A DNA stretch of 64,000 nucleotides, from positions 1,623,102 through 1,687,101 of the forward strand of contig CM041531.1 in the NCBI GenBank assembly GCA_023238725.1, written 5' to 3'. The notes under the pieces are model-generated. The model made no database searches and had not been told where the DNA came from. It worked only from the letters and a program-made list of their open reading frames with translations. Origin of the DNA: Scortum barcoo (taxonomy: Eukaryota > Chordata > Actinopteri > Centrarchiformes > Terapontidae). Positions 1 through 12,200 of this stretch are shown here, one piece after another (the first letter of the stretch is position 1; each line of letters starts with the position of its first letter). The position numbers and the translations under genes are program-made.

Positions 1-39
1 AGAAAAGAAAAGAAATTGAGGAGGTTTTTAATTTATGTT

Positions 40-285
40 TTCTTGTCAATATTTAAAATTTGCCAGAAGCGTAATGCACACACTCACACACACAGACAGA
101 CACAAAGTGAGTTTATATATACAAACATGTATGCTTGCGCGCAGCATGCATGTGTGTGTGTATCTGGTATCTCTCTTCTTCCTCTGAGACATAAAAACTA
201 TTAAAACTCAGTATACAGAGAAAAAATAAATACTACATACATAATACACATTCTTGCGAATATTTAAACTGCCGGGAGCGTAATG

Positions 286-294
<9 letters not shown>
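40..294. repeat. Local direct duplication (about 45 bp, 211 bp apart)
   Basis: The stretch from about 41 (tcttgtcaatatttaaaa, then GCGTAATGCA and a CA run) recurs from about 252 (tcttgcgaatatttaaac, then GCGTAATGCA and a CA run). Both copies end in CA-rich DNA. This looks like an old tandem duplication or repeat-mediated slippage. Confidence 0.55.

Positions 295-341
<47 letters not shown>
289..341. repeat. (AC)n microsatellite
   Basis: A perfect AC dinucleotide run of about 26 units lies at the end of the second copy of the local duplication. Confidence 0.95.
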
Positions 342-342
<1 letters not shown>

Positions 343-1643
343 CGTTCCCCATCTCTTCCTCTTCTCTTCCTTTCACACTCTATTTTTCCTCCTCTCTCCG
401 TCTTTCACAGTGAAAGTCTTCGTCTTCCTCCTCTTCCTCTCTCGAACGCTGTCGGAGCAGCAGCTGGCCCACAGCTGAAGTGAGGCATGCTGGGAATGTT
501 CACACCCTCATCTGAAGGCGAAAAGGAGACGACAGCAGCAAGCGAGGAAGGAAAGAAGGAAGAAATGTCCTTCTGAGGCCTCATTCTGACTTTGTATTGA
601 TTTTCTTACTGTCTACATACACATTCATACGTGTTGCATGTTGTGTACGGTGTGCTGTTGTCGTATTCACATAAACTGCAGTTAAATAAACTAATAAAAT
701 ATTCCAGAATAATTAAAAGGCTCATTCAGTATGAAAAGGAAGAAAATGCTTGCACATGATTACGTATTGTTTTCTTGGATTATTGCTGCAGACACATTAA
801 CATGAGCAGTGTTTTATTGTAGCTGGCTGTGGTGGAGCTTGTTTTTTATAATTTATTCATAAAATACTGTTGGGTGGTTTTATTGTTTGTCGGTAATATA
901 AACTCATTGTGGGTTTTTAAATGTTTTAATCTGTATGAGCCGTCAGTTTAAGGCCACAGAGTAAAAGAAACATAATCTAGAATAATATTAAAATATCCAC
1001 GTAAAAGTAGTTCAGATCTGCACTCAAGTAAAGTGTTTAATGTAGTTTGCACCACAGTTTTTCTAGGTTTGAGATGAAGGACGAGATGAGAGCGAAGGAG
1101 ACGCAGGAAATTCGACCTGAGACGGATAGAGTGACCAGAATCTGATCTGCAGTCAGACAGACGGACAGACGCTGCTAGTTTATTTCTGGATGTGATGCGT
1201 TGCTGCACAGATATTCTCCGTCACGCACAAACTGCTCGATGTCGTTCGTGTTTCACTGATTAAGAGAGAAAGAGGAGGATCGTGGAGGGGAATCCTTTCA
1301 CCCAAATGTACAATCAGGAAATGTGTGTGTGATATCTTTAAAATAAAATGTGCAACCTTGAACCACAACAAATCAGGCCGGACTCGGGTGTGACAGAGGA
1401 CAGACATGCTCTTACATCAGGGGGAGTTTATCTGATGTTTACCGAGCCGACAGTCGAGCTCGCAGGTTGGGACGATGTGTTGTCAACACGGGGACGTCAC
1501 AGCTGGCGGACGGTTGTACTTTCTAACGAAACTAAACTACAGATGTGTTTCCACCTGTTGGAAGATCTGTTAAATGTTTAAATATTTCAAGAAAATGTTT
1601 TGGGTGAGGTTGAAATGTTGGTGTGCCTAAAGAGAAGATGCCT

Positions 1644-1644
<1 letters not shown>

Positions 1645-1688
<44 letters not shown>
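1645..1688. repeat. (CA)n microsatellite
   Basis: This is a perfect CA run of about 22 units inside the partial left intron. Confidence 0.95.
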
Positions 1689-1694
<6 letters not shown>

Positions 1695-2623
1695 ACCTTT
1701 AAGTTGACATGATCGAGGAGTCCTTAAAGTGCTCAGATAGATTTATTTATCTGAAAATCTACATTTCTATCTGCTCAGAAAGATCATCAAGAGTTAAACT
1801 AAACGGACACTGAGGTGAAAATGTTTCTCTGAAGCTGAAGGTCGACTGAACTTTGAATCTCAACGTCATGATGTTAAACTGTGAAAGCTTCAGTGATAAA
1901 TTACATCCAGTAATTCTGACGGTAACAGAATCGAGCATTTTTAGTAAAAGTTTATATCCAAACAAACCTACTCATTAAGTGGTTTTGGTTTTAGGCTGAT
2001 GGTCTGAGCAGAGTGTTTCTGAAATTATTCTGAAAATGTCAGATCAGGAGGTGAAATCTCACTCGGTGTATTCGAATAGTTTGACTCTGGTTAAATAAGA
2101 CAAACACTCACGAGGTTATGCAGTCGCTCTGAATTCAGGTTGGTGTGTCGGTGAGACTGCCTGTAGGAGTGTGTGTGTGCGTGTGTGTTTTATGAAAGCT
2201 CTTCCAGGAAACAGAAATTTTCCGAACTGACCTCGCCGTTGTGATCCAAACAAAAGACTGTGCCTCGCTGATGTCAGAATGAAAAATCAAACCAGACTGA
2301 AAATAAGCTCCATGTGTGTAAAAAAAAAAAAAAAACTAACTTAATTAATCGTCGGATCGAAGAGAAATCGAGAGCTGAGTTGCAGAAAAACGTCTGTAAT
2401 TGATGTTTTCTGTTCTCGTCGGTTGGATCTTGTGACTCCGTCGGACCCAAACCACAGCTGCAGGCTTTTATTATAAATCGGACTTTTCCAACCCAAATTT
2501 CTGAAAATTACAGAGCGAGGACTCTCAGATTGTCCTGCATCATGAGAAAAAGCCGCTGAGCTGTGTTTTGGTGAATTTTCCCTTTTAAACATGCACACGT
2601 ATGTAAAATCAGCTCGGACTCAC

Positions 2624-2726
2624 TCTCCAGGTTTCCAGCCAGCAGGTAGAGCCAGGTGAGCAGGACGACGGCCGTGAGAGACGCCACCAGCAGCTTCAGG
2701 CGCCCGCGACACAGCAGCAGGTTCAT
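2624..2726 (-). CDS. large2: First coding exon of a LARGE-type glycosyltransferase (probably large2)
   Basis: This exon encodes 34 residues plus one base (phase 1). Visible features are a short cytosolic start, a CRGR cluster at residues 6-9, and a hydrophobic segment at about residues 10-31 (LKLLVASL ... TWLYLLAG). The segment ends in GNLE. This is the layout of a type II Golgi signal anchor. The spacing of CRGR-x-K-x-L-x-ASL and TW-x-YL-x-x-G matches the N-terminus of LARGE proteins as I remember them. LKLLV and TWLYLL look more like LARGE2 than LARGE1. LARGE enzymes alternately add xylose and glucuronate to make matriglycan on alpha-dystroglycan. None of the catalytic domains lie in this window. 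The start is the first ATG in this frame after the acceptor and has A at -3. The exon ends at A|GTGAGTCC (GT at 2,623-2,622). Family assignment is fairly firm, the paralogue less so. Confidence 0.72.
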
Positions 2727-2745
2727 GATGGGACGGCGGCGCTGA

Positions 2746-2800
2746 GGGCTCTGAGGGTCGGGGGGTCAGTCAGGGGTCAGGGTGAGGAAAGGGGGGGGGG
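2746..2800 (+). other. Potential G-quadruplex over the 5' leader
   Basis: The plus strand carries G-tracts at 2,746-2,748, 2,755-2,757, 2,760-2,765, 2,773-2,776, 2,780-2,782 and 2,791-2,800, separated by short loops. This fits the usual G4 pattern. It lies on the template strand of the LARGE-type exon, so the mRNA leader is C-rich instead. Confidence 0.4.
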
Positions 2801-2801
2801 T

Positions 2802-2840
2802 TCAGGTCGGGTTCAGTCCCTCGTCGGGTCCCCGCAGCAT
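2802..2840 (-). other. Upstream ORF in the 5' leader (12 codons)
   Basis: An ATG lies 8 nt after the acceptor in the context AAAGGATGC (A at -3, C at +4). It opens a 12-codon frame reading MLRGPDEGLNPT and then TGA. The stop lies 75 nt before the main start codon, a spacing that would allow reinitiation. A uORF in this position usually lowers translation of the main frame. That effect is inferred, and the peptide itself need not have a function. Confidence 0.5.
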
Positions 2841-2889
2841 CCTTTCACCTGAGGACAGATGAAGAAACAGGAAGTGAGGTTAGTTATCT

Positions 2890-3076
2890 GACCTGGAACA
2901 TTTACTTTATTTAATTTACTTTATTACTTATGTTTATTTTTTAGTTTTAGTTCTATATCTGTTTTTCTTTTTGCACGTGTGGTCTCTCTTTCCAAAATAT
3001 TTTTGAGCATCGTTTAAAAGAGTCTCAAGAATTTCATGTGATTGTTGTGCACATGATGATAAAATCTTGAACAAAC
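2890..3076 (+). mobile_element. LINE 3'-tail relic, copy 1
   Basis: An AT-rich tail reads ttagttctatatctgttttt, then ttttgagcat, caagaatttcat, gttgtgcacatgat and gataaaatcttgaa. The same string of motifs occurs at 58,860-59,140. AATTTCAT followed by ...AATAAAATCTTGAA is the usual 3' end of fish L2-type non-LTR retrotransposons. Only the 3' end is present, as expected of 5'-truncated insertions. It sits just upstream of the LARGE-type exon's acceptor. Confidence 0.6.
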
Positions 3077-6000
3077 CTGCGACAGTTTGATCTCTGGTTG
3101 CATTAAAAATAAAAAAATCTGATGAAATAAATGTTCGTTTTTGTAATGTGTGTGTAATATGTTCTTCATTTCAACATCAGTGATGGAGTTGTGTCACTTT
3201 TTGCAGATGAGATTAAATGATCAACATAAACAGTTTCAGATTAATGAGGCGGAGCTGAAAGGAGAAAGGGGATCGATAAGCGTCACGTTTACAACATGTG
3301 AACACGTGAAAACTTGAGGAGCAGTGAAATCTCGAACGAGCCGTGACAGCTTTAAACCCTCCCACCGTCCGCTCAGAGCAGGAGGTCCGCCTTCGTTTTA
3401 CAGCAGGATTCATTAATCCCACTTTAATTAGACAGAAAACCAGAGAGAAAAAACAGCCGAGTTTGCTTTGAAACTTTGAGCTGAATCCACACGAGTTTCA
3501 TTTGCTTTGTGTCTGCTTTTTCTTTGGACAAACACGGAGCTGGCACGCGTCTAATCTGCGAGCACAGCAGCTGAGGAGGAACAAAACTGACAAATGTTTG
3601 AGATTAATGATGGATTCATCAAACAGCGACCTGCCAACCCTCCTCCACCTCGTTTACCTCGTTTATCATCGGATACTGTTTCACGAGGAAGAGAAAAACT
3701 AAATATTACAAACATGTGACTTAAAGATTTTGTGAAAATGGTCGTTTATTAGCTGTTCTGGAGTTTTCACATCACATCACATGATCTTCATCCGCAGATA
3801 TAGTTTCTTAAATTGTGATGTGACTGAAGATTTTCTGAAGACTTCTTCTGAAAGCTGAGACTAAATGTTCATTCTCGATCGATCAAACGCCATCTGACAA
3901 ACAAAACAAATCCATTTTCTTTGTTTCAGTCTGACAAAATAAAAAGTAAAATAAAAACACTTTATTTTACGAGTATTTAATCTCAAATTCATATTTCACA
4001 TGTAAATTGGAGCTTATTCTGGAGAAAACAGAGACTTCATAGTGATTTGAGACTTGCTGAATGTCATTTGAACGTTTACTCCTTCTGAATTTATTACGGG
4101 AGACTTTACTCTTTATGCACGATGACTTGAAAATGTTGAAAATGGTTGTTCACCTGACCTGCTGTGTCCTGATTTAATTAGAGATTTAAAAGTAGAATTA
4201 ATTCACTGGGAATGTACCAGCTGAACTCTGCATCTGCAGCATTTCACTTTTAATTAGTACTAGATTCAAACTGCTTTCACTAAACTTCACTAAATTACCT
4301 AAAGTTACCTACTTTTTTAATATTCGTGCTGTTTTGGAAGATTTTCAATGCAAACAAAAAGAAGAAAACAAAAGGTCCAACATCACATGGTGTCCAAATG
4401 TTGTGTCTGTCTGTCTGAATGAGAAACAACCTTGTTAGTGGAAACAAAAGACTGACCGGCCTCGTGTTTATGAGAAATACTTTCTGAAGTTCAGATGACG
4501 GGCTGTTATCTGTAAGTTATCTGTTTGGAGGACGCAGTGAAGTGCAGATGGAAAACAGTGAGACGAGAAAGAGACAAAACGCAATTGGCCTTCAGAAGTT
4601 CAATTAAACTTCTCAAGCAAACCTGTTGGAAAATAAAGGACGGAGGTGAGACTTCAGGCTCTCAACAATTCACCTACAATAAGAAACCTTTAACACGTCA
4701 GTCATCAGCTGCAGGATAAATTAATCTTCTGTGTTTATGCCGAGGACGTGGCCGTCTATTCGTCTGTCAGGACGTTCTGCCGCCATCGCTCTTTTCTCTC
4801 CTCGGCGGCTGAATCATCTTCATGTTAAAACAGTTTCCTCTGCGGCGCCTGAAGGTGACGTCCGGCTGCCCTTCAAGAAACAACTCAGCTGAAATCAGAA
4901 GAAAAACGTCTCCTCACACCTTCCTCCTGCTGTTCGACTTCACCTCCACCTGTGATTTTTGATGTTCTTGTTCCTCGAAGGATGAACCCGGTTTTTCCTT
5001 CAATGCTCCAGCAGAGTGTATTCCTGCCCCCGAGAGGAGGATCCATGTTGAATTTAATGACCTATGATCCTCCCTCTGACGCCCTTGGGACAAACTTTAG
5101 ACGATGCTGATCTCAGAGCAGTGAAGCTTTTTTTTGAAGCAGCTTTAGTACAAACGGTATGAACGCGTCTGATTGTGGCCGCCTTTTTAGGTAAAATGTT
5201 TTCGTTGCTGCGTCTGCTTTTTTTCTATGGTTTCTGAATGATGGTGGAAGATTCAATACAACAATCTGAACATCTGTAATCATCTTCTCACCAGCTCTGG
5301 AGCTCAACATGGAAACAGAAACAGTCGACGCTCTTATTATATACTCCAAAAAGATGATAAAAAAAACTGTTAAAGATCAGGAAAAGAAAAAATAAAACTT
5401 ATCTCTAGAAACAATCATGTCAAGCTCCATTTTGCTGCTCTGGAGCTTTCAGACATTTTATATGATGAAAAAAACAAGGTTAAACTTTGAAACTTAAAGC
5501 AAATAAATGAGAGCCAGAGAGGTAGAAAACGTTCATTCATCCATCAGAAAACCTAATCTTTGTAAATCTACAAAGACGACTTTCACTGCAGCAAATCACC
5601 TGTAAAAAACACAGAAAATATCAATCAGGCCTTTAAGGTGCTTTAAATGCATCCAAACCTTTTACTATTTAAAGTTGACTTCATTTTAAAGTTTATTCGG
5701 TTTTTGCAGCAGCAAAAGGGAAGAAAACAAACGACAGATTGGTGATTTGCAGGAGCTTTATAAAAGTGACTGTAACGGCAGTGAAAACCAGGCTTTGATT
5801 ATCGGCTGTAAACGGGGATCAAACTGTGCAGAAACTCTCCAACACTCACTGCCAGAGGTTTGAACTTTCCAAGTACATTGAGATGATTTATGAGTTAATT
5901 AGCGAGGTTGATGTATGTGCTGAACGTCGTTAAGAGCAATGAAAGGTGCTGAGACAGGAGGAAAAGTGAGGAGATGGAAAGACAGAGGAGGGGAGAGAAA

Positions 6001-9000
6001 GATAAAGAAAAGAAGAAAGTTAAAGAGAGAAAAGAAAGGAGGAGAAGGTGGAGGAGAGAGAAAGGAAAGACGATGGAAATAAAGAGATGGTGGGAGAAAA
6101 AGAGGAGATAAGAAAAGATGCTGAAAAGGTAGATTTAGTCAACAGAGAGGAATGAAATAGCACAGGAGAGGAGAAAAGAGAAGAGGAACGAGTCAGTAAA
6201 TAAGATCCAGGCTGAGTTGTGGGATGCGGAGGTGTTCTGGCCTTTCAGCCTCCAACTCATAAACCCAGCGAGGATATAAAAGTGAGGGACAGCGCCACTA
6301 AAGAGGAGTTTAATAGGCAGCTTTTGTTGATTCTGCAGGAGCTGCACAAAACGCTTACACTCTAATTGTAGCCGTAAAAACAAAAGAGTCGGCCGGCGTT
6401 ACGAGGGGGGGCGGCGGCGTTGGAGGACTTTGCAGCCTCCTCTGTCATCTAATCAGAGCTGAAAACAGCACAGGGGGGACGGATGAGGCTGCGTGGGTGG
6501 AGGCACAACAAATAACTTGGTCTAATGGCTGTAAATTAAAGGATAACACCGTTAGTCAGCCTGTTTCTGAACTATCTGCTCAAACCTCAATCGTTCACTG
6601 ACCCCCAAAAATCAGCTAAAAGGAATCAAAGCGAACATTTCGGAGCTGAAAGTGAAGCTAACGTGGCTGCAGATGTTTAAGAGGACACCCCGAACGTCCA
6701 CAGGTTGGACATTTTTGAGGAAAATGGGCCGTATGTTGCACCCAGTACAGCACCGTGCAGCTGTCACAAATGTGTGAGCAGTAAATGTGCGTATGCCGTA
6801 AAACGAGGTGTGGTCAGTCGAGTTTCTCTCTCGAGGCGGCAGAAAGCGACTGCACCACTGACCAACAAAAATCTGCTCCAGAGTCAATGAAGCGGTATTT
6901 TCCTGATATTTAAAGGGAGCATTATTTAGAGGGAGCATTCAGCGGCGGCTTCACAACACTCGTAAACTGTTTGTTTTACAGACACACTCAGAGGTGCAGG
7001 ATTTGTTCATAAGCACTCAAACTGAGCTGCTGACAGGACAAAGTTTGGTGAAATGTTGAAGGAAAGTCCCTCCTTTACTTACTTATTGAATCCACTATTT
7101 ATAGTAATGCACCTGGACTTTAATGGGAATATAAGAGGACACTGGTTGTTTTAATTCATACTACACCTAAAAAAAGAGACTTATGATTAAATAAGAGACA
7201 GAATACGAACCCTTTGCACCTTGAGTCTAACTGTGCGCCCACATCAGCAGTTTAATCAGAAAAAGTGGAGTTTGACACATCGTTCCCTTTAAAACATGCA
7301 CCGTTCATCGTTTAAACTGTGAGAGTGACACTGATGCACGACTGAGTTAAACACTACACAGAAGGTCGCCAACCAAGACAAAGAAAACGGCTTGTTTTGA
7401 CCTCATGTTGGAGGTTTTTATTGAATATAACCGTTTATGTTTTTATCTTGCACATCATTAACGCTGTGTGTTTTCTGCTGCCAGAGGACAATGTTTACAG
7501 GACAGGAAGTGATTTTATGCACATTTTCATTTGGCACATAAAAAAAAAAAAACTGACTGAAAAAGCTGAAAATTCAGAAAAAGTTGAAATATCACAAAAA
7601 TCTTATTGCGCTTGGCTGAGGTGGAAAACTTAGTGTATCGATAAAATAAGAGTTTAACAGCAGCGACTGGAGAAGTTTATCTTGATGCATCCAGCTCCAA
7701 ATATTCACATAACAATAACAGAAGGAAAGATGCAGATTTCCTGAATATTTTGTTAAAAGTGGTGCTACATTTGGAAGGAAACCTCTCAGCAGAGAGACGC
7801 TGAAGAGGAAAATAAAGAGAAACCCCCCCCCCCCCCGACAAACACATCATTTCCATGATTTCTGGGGTTGTACCTGCTGTAGGAACGTACAGTATGATAA
7901 TGAAATTAAGAGCTGTCCCCGTTTCAAACTGAAGGGCTACTTAGCACCAAGCTAATCACACGGAGATGGCCCTGATTAAGGGAATAATCAGCGGGCGCTT
8001 CCTGCATTAGAGGAGGACGGAGATAAGAGTGGAGACGGGTAATCAACTCCACTTTCTCTCTCTGCTGACCTCACTGACCTCCACACACACACACACACAC
8101 TTGCTCCTTTCTTGATGTTCACATATTGGCTCTTTGTGATTTCCTGGGACAGAAATAGTCAGTTTATGTTTTTGTTTGTCTTCCAGTCTTGACAGAAGAC
8201 AAACTGCTTTACATCGGGCGGCCAGAAATGAAGTTAACGTTGATCCAGTTTGGTGTCGAAGTCGGCTGCAATAACAAAAATCTGCTGTAAACAAACCGTC
8301 CTCAGAGTCACATGTACGACACGCCACCGCCGTCATCGCACACCATGTTTATATACAGTAATCTAATTATCCCTCCTGGCTTCTGATCATTTTCATGCCC
8401 AGCAGGAGGGCGTCATATTAGTGGTTTTTCTCTGTTTTAATGTTGTTTGTTCCACACAGACTGAAACTGTTCGTCTGCCTGCACAGAGATGAAGCGTGTT
8501 AGTCAGGTAGACACAGCTGCAGCTCACAGAGACAACACGCCTCCATCTGAGGGTTAAGCTGACCTTTCACTGAGCCCGACCTCGATTAGAAACAGAGTTA
8601 GACAACAGTGGCATATTTACCTTGAAATCTGTGACAGTGTTTGAAAAAAATGGGCCCTTTATTTCAGAAGAAGTGAAAGAAAAGCAGCTCTGTTGTCGAT
8701 GGCTGAGACACGTTCACACCTGTAAAAAACCTTTGTGTGTCTCCAAAGTGTCCAGCAGACCTCCTGTGTTCAGATTTTATGACTGTCGACGTCACTTCTG
8801 CTTCAAAGATCAAAGAGCCCAGCACACGGTTATTTTGATGTTTTGTTCACAGACAAATGACAGATTTCTTTCACACCTCAGAAAACCAAACTCTGCCAAG
8901 AACTAAAACACATGTAAAGGCTGCTCCGACTGTTGAGATCAGCAAAGTCATTTGTGAATTTCAGAAGAACGCAAAAAGTGTTTTCCTGTTAGGTTCTTGT

Positions 9001-9090
9001 TGGAGGACACATTAGCATTTAGACAACAAAAGATATGTGTTCAGATGTTTCTCAGACCACCTCAGAAAGTGGTTTGAGCAATTGACCTGG
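3077..9090. other. Intronic DNA without recognisable genes
   Basis: The stretch is AT-rich with a purine-rich block at about 5,940-6,130 (gaaag/gaggag runs on the plus strand), poly-C at 7,825-7,839 and a short CA run at 8,082-8,100. Open frames stay below about 110 codons and show no family resemblance. The block 7,900-8,040 has several homeobox-like TAATC/GATTA sites and is listed separately. Confidence 0.5.
7905..8040. promoter_or_regulatory. Possible conserved regulatory block
   Basis: The block is complex and non-repetitive, with clustered homeodomain-type cores (CTAATC, GATTAAG, AATAATCAG, GCATTAG) and GATA sites (GAGATAAG). It stands out from its simpler AT-rich surroundings. This is a composition argument only. 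Confidence 0.2.
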
Positions 9091-9290
9091 GGTCACCTCA
9101 CGATTTGATTATCAAATGATTCTCGATCATCTCAGTTTCAGATTTCTCTCCATGCCGTTTATTTTTCTCCATCAGTACAAACGAAAGTGTGTCCAAACAT
9201 CGTCTTTTAAAAAAGCCGCGGTGGTTTGATTTCTTTTGTCTCTTGCAGCTGCTCTGACATCTTCTCACTTTACTGATCGATGAGGAATCA
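9091..9290. repeat. Interspersed repeat pair A, copy 1 (200 bp)
   Basis: Long stretches are near-identical to 17,540-17,829, including ctcgatcatctcagtttcag, tttctccatcagtacaaacg and ggtggtttgatttcttttgt. This copy lacks a 93-bp segment, replaced by three bases at about 9,264-9,266. It then rejoins at actttactgatcgatgagga. It begins with tcacgatttgattatcaaat. The ATCGATTA-type ends suggest a non-autonomous DNA transposon, but I cannot name the family. Confidence 0.75.
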
Positions 9291-12200
9291 ATCAACAAAA
9301 CATTGAGAAGCATCGCCGAATCAGTTACTTCCACCGTCCCGATCGTTTGCACTTATATTTAGTGCTGTCCAATCATGATCTGATCACACAAGATGCATTT
9401 TAAAACCAGCTGTGTCTCATAAAAAAACGCTCTAAAACTCAGTCAGAATAATCGACAACAACCCACTGATGGATGAATCAGCAGTGATTCAGTTTGCCCT
9501 GATAACAAAGTCCATAGTTAAATCCACAGAGAGACATAAATGTTGAATGTTTTCCCATTAAGTCCCGTTTTTTTCAGAATATTCTCCACATACTGAAAAT
9601 ACAGCTGTGACCTTCTCGTTCACATCAATAACTATTAAACTTTGATCGTGATTGGACGTCATCATCATGAGTCCTGCGGCTCGCTGTCTGAATACAGATG
9701 GTAGTTTATTATTATCTGCTCGGTCTGCAGCCAAAACTTCAACTAAAAAGGCTCCCGGACTTCAAACTTCTTCACGTTTCTCATCATTTCTGTCCTCAGT
9801 ATCTCAAACCTGCCTCTCTGTTCTCGTCACCTTCAGGATTTCTGCGTACCGACGGTGAAAAACTGCCTTGTGCGTCTTTCAGAAATTGCCTCCTCTCCAT
9901 CCTCTGCCCTCCAGCGATGCTGTTTATCACGTTTCAGCATCTTCCTGCCCCATTTATCCCTCCTTGGCCTGCCTCATGACTCCGCTCTCATCAAAGGCCG
10001 CCGCCGCTGCCGCTCTTCTTTCCCCTGACCGACATCAGAGCTCTGCAGCAGCTTTTCAGGGGGAACAAACCTTTTTTTCTTCAGAGTATCTGCCCTGCAC
10101 TGTGAAGACAGACGAGTCCTCTGGGAAATACTCCATTAACACAGAAGCGCTCCAGGACACAGATTATCGCCACGTAGTGACAGAACGGCTGCAACACCTT
10201 TATATATGCACTAAAGTAACAGTGCATGTATAAAACCAGGAAATGAACCAAACATAAAATAATCTTCTTCCTCTGAGTCTGAGCCAGCTCGTCTCTGCGG
10301 AGCCTTTTACATATTAATATCTAACTTTAACCATTAATCCTCCACCTTTCTTTTCACTGGACATTCGCCCCGAGCAGCTTCAGGTCCAAGCTGTTCGCTC
10401 TTATCCCGCTTCACTTCCTTCTCTTCCCGAGGCGGCCGCGCCTCCCGGTCCGGCTGCGACCGGCTGATTGGTCGGTAGATGCCGTGGGCCGCAATCGTCT
10501 CAGGGTCTGCTGATTTTAATCCAAACCCAACGCTTCATTAACGCCCACGAATGTCTTTCTGCCACAGGTCACACGTGTTTCAGCAGTGAAACCGCAGAAA
10601 AAGAACAGATTAAAACACAAATGTAGACGGATGGATGGACATGCCGATCAAGACGTGATCTGAGAAAAGAATGGAGAAATACTCGAAACAACAAGCTGTT
10701 TGAACCAAGTTTCACTCACATTTTCTCTTTGTGGATGGTTAATGACACTAAATGTTGATATCATAAACACATTTTTACTCTTGCAAGACAAATTTCCAGA
10801 AAAGTAAACAACTAAGCAAACTCTGCTGATGAGATGGAGAGATGGTCACATTATGACCTTTAACCCCGTTTCCAAGATCCATAATGAACCGTCATGCTAA
10901 ATAACTGAGAGGTAGCTTGGGGATATGCAGCACTAATGCTAACACATTAAACGAACATAATAAGATGGGTCATCGTACTCTAGCTGATCTGATTAGACCT
11001 TCATAAGAATCAACCGAATGAACAAACATCTTCTGCACCGATTCTTCTTTGATTTTGATGATCAGTCCTCATACTCGTAGTCCAACACTGACAAACATCA
11101 AAAACTCAGCTTTTATGTCACCAAACTAACTAATGCTGGAGTTAATTTGGCTTTTTTTTTTATTTAATCTTAGTCCAATGTCAAAAGTTTGGGTGTCTTA
11201 GGTAAGAATTATATTAGTCAAAGTTAAGCATAACTATTTTAGTAGTTTAAGTCCATGAAGACTGTCGACATTTTAGTCTTTTATAGCCATGAGATTATAT
11301 TGAACATCTCAGTCACTGCAAGTTTCTCCAAATCCTCTGACTGTGCTCATTGTGTGTCTCCAACATTGCTTTAAGATTGCCTTAATACTTTTATTAGTCC
11401 CTCATCAACAATACTGCCTGTTAAAATGGTCACAGTTAGCATGAAATGTGCATGTCAGTCTGTTTTCATGAAGGAAATGAACCCTTATGAGCAGTGAAAC
11501 AAGTTTTATGCAGCCAACAGCTTCAGATTTTGGGAAGATAATGAAGAATAAACTAATTTAACTCAACTTGATATCCACATGTTGTTAGTGTATATGAATA
11601 CTGATAAAACTCAAATGATGTATGGATTTATTGGTTATTGGCGACGTGTGAACGCTTCCTTTTTGTTTCTCTGTTCTGACGGTAGTGAGTCTCTGTAACG
11701 AGTCGACCGTCAGGTGCGTCCTCTTGTTCTGATTTTAATTTGATTCCTTTGGGTCACGGAGGCGAGCTCGACTTAATCTGCTGTACCGTCGACGTGCCGG
11801 CCCGCTCTGCGAGGTTGGGTGTGTTTCTTTGTGATTTATCAGAGTAAGCTGAGGTGGGATTAGTGGCTTTGTGACCGGGGACGACCTTTTCATTTCATTT
11901 CCCTGCAGTCCAACAGACACGGGCAGGAATTCACAATGATACACTGCTCTCTCTCTTTTTCTCTTTGTCTCTTAACCACAAGTTATCTGAACCACATTTC
12001 TCATTTTACACCACACAGGTTTTCACATTTTCACTTTCAACATTGAGCTGTTCAAACATTGCTGAGTCTATTTTAACTTGTTATTGTTGTGTGGAAACAT
12101 ATATGATATATAATACTGGTGTATTTTAAGTGTTTTCTTGTATACTGCATGTAGTATGTGATTATTATCCAGAGTGATGCTTCTTTATCATAAATCAATC

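Larger units (their letters stand above)
1..2623 (-). other. large2: Intron after the first coding exon (partial)
   Basis: It starts at the GTGAGT donor and runs off the left edge of the window. I found no second coding exon with convincing splice sites. It contains CA microsatellites at 289-341 and 1,645-1,688, a short GT run near 2,170, a poly-A run near 2,320 and a local duplication near 40-294. The open frames seen here are short and resemble no family I know. Confidence 0.6.
2624..2848 (-). other. large2: Complete internal exon: 122-nt 5' leader plus first coding segment
   Basis: On the minus strand a long pyrimidine tract (TTCCTGTTTCTTCATCTGT) leads into CCTCAG|GTGAAAGG. This places the 3' splice site between 2,849 and 2,848. 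The donor after 2,624 is AGA|GTGAGT. The leader is C-rich and contains one uORF. An acceptor ahead of the start codon means at least one untranslated exon lies upstream, at higher coordinates. The candidate is at 53.5 kb. Confidence 0.72.

Noticed and set aside
482..500. GCATGCTGGGA, a ZNF143-like core (also near 40,285)
   Set aside because: Only part of the motif is present and no promoter context is seen.
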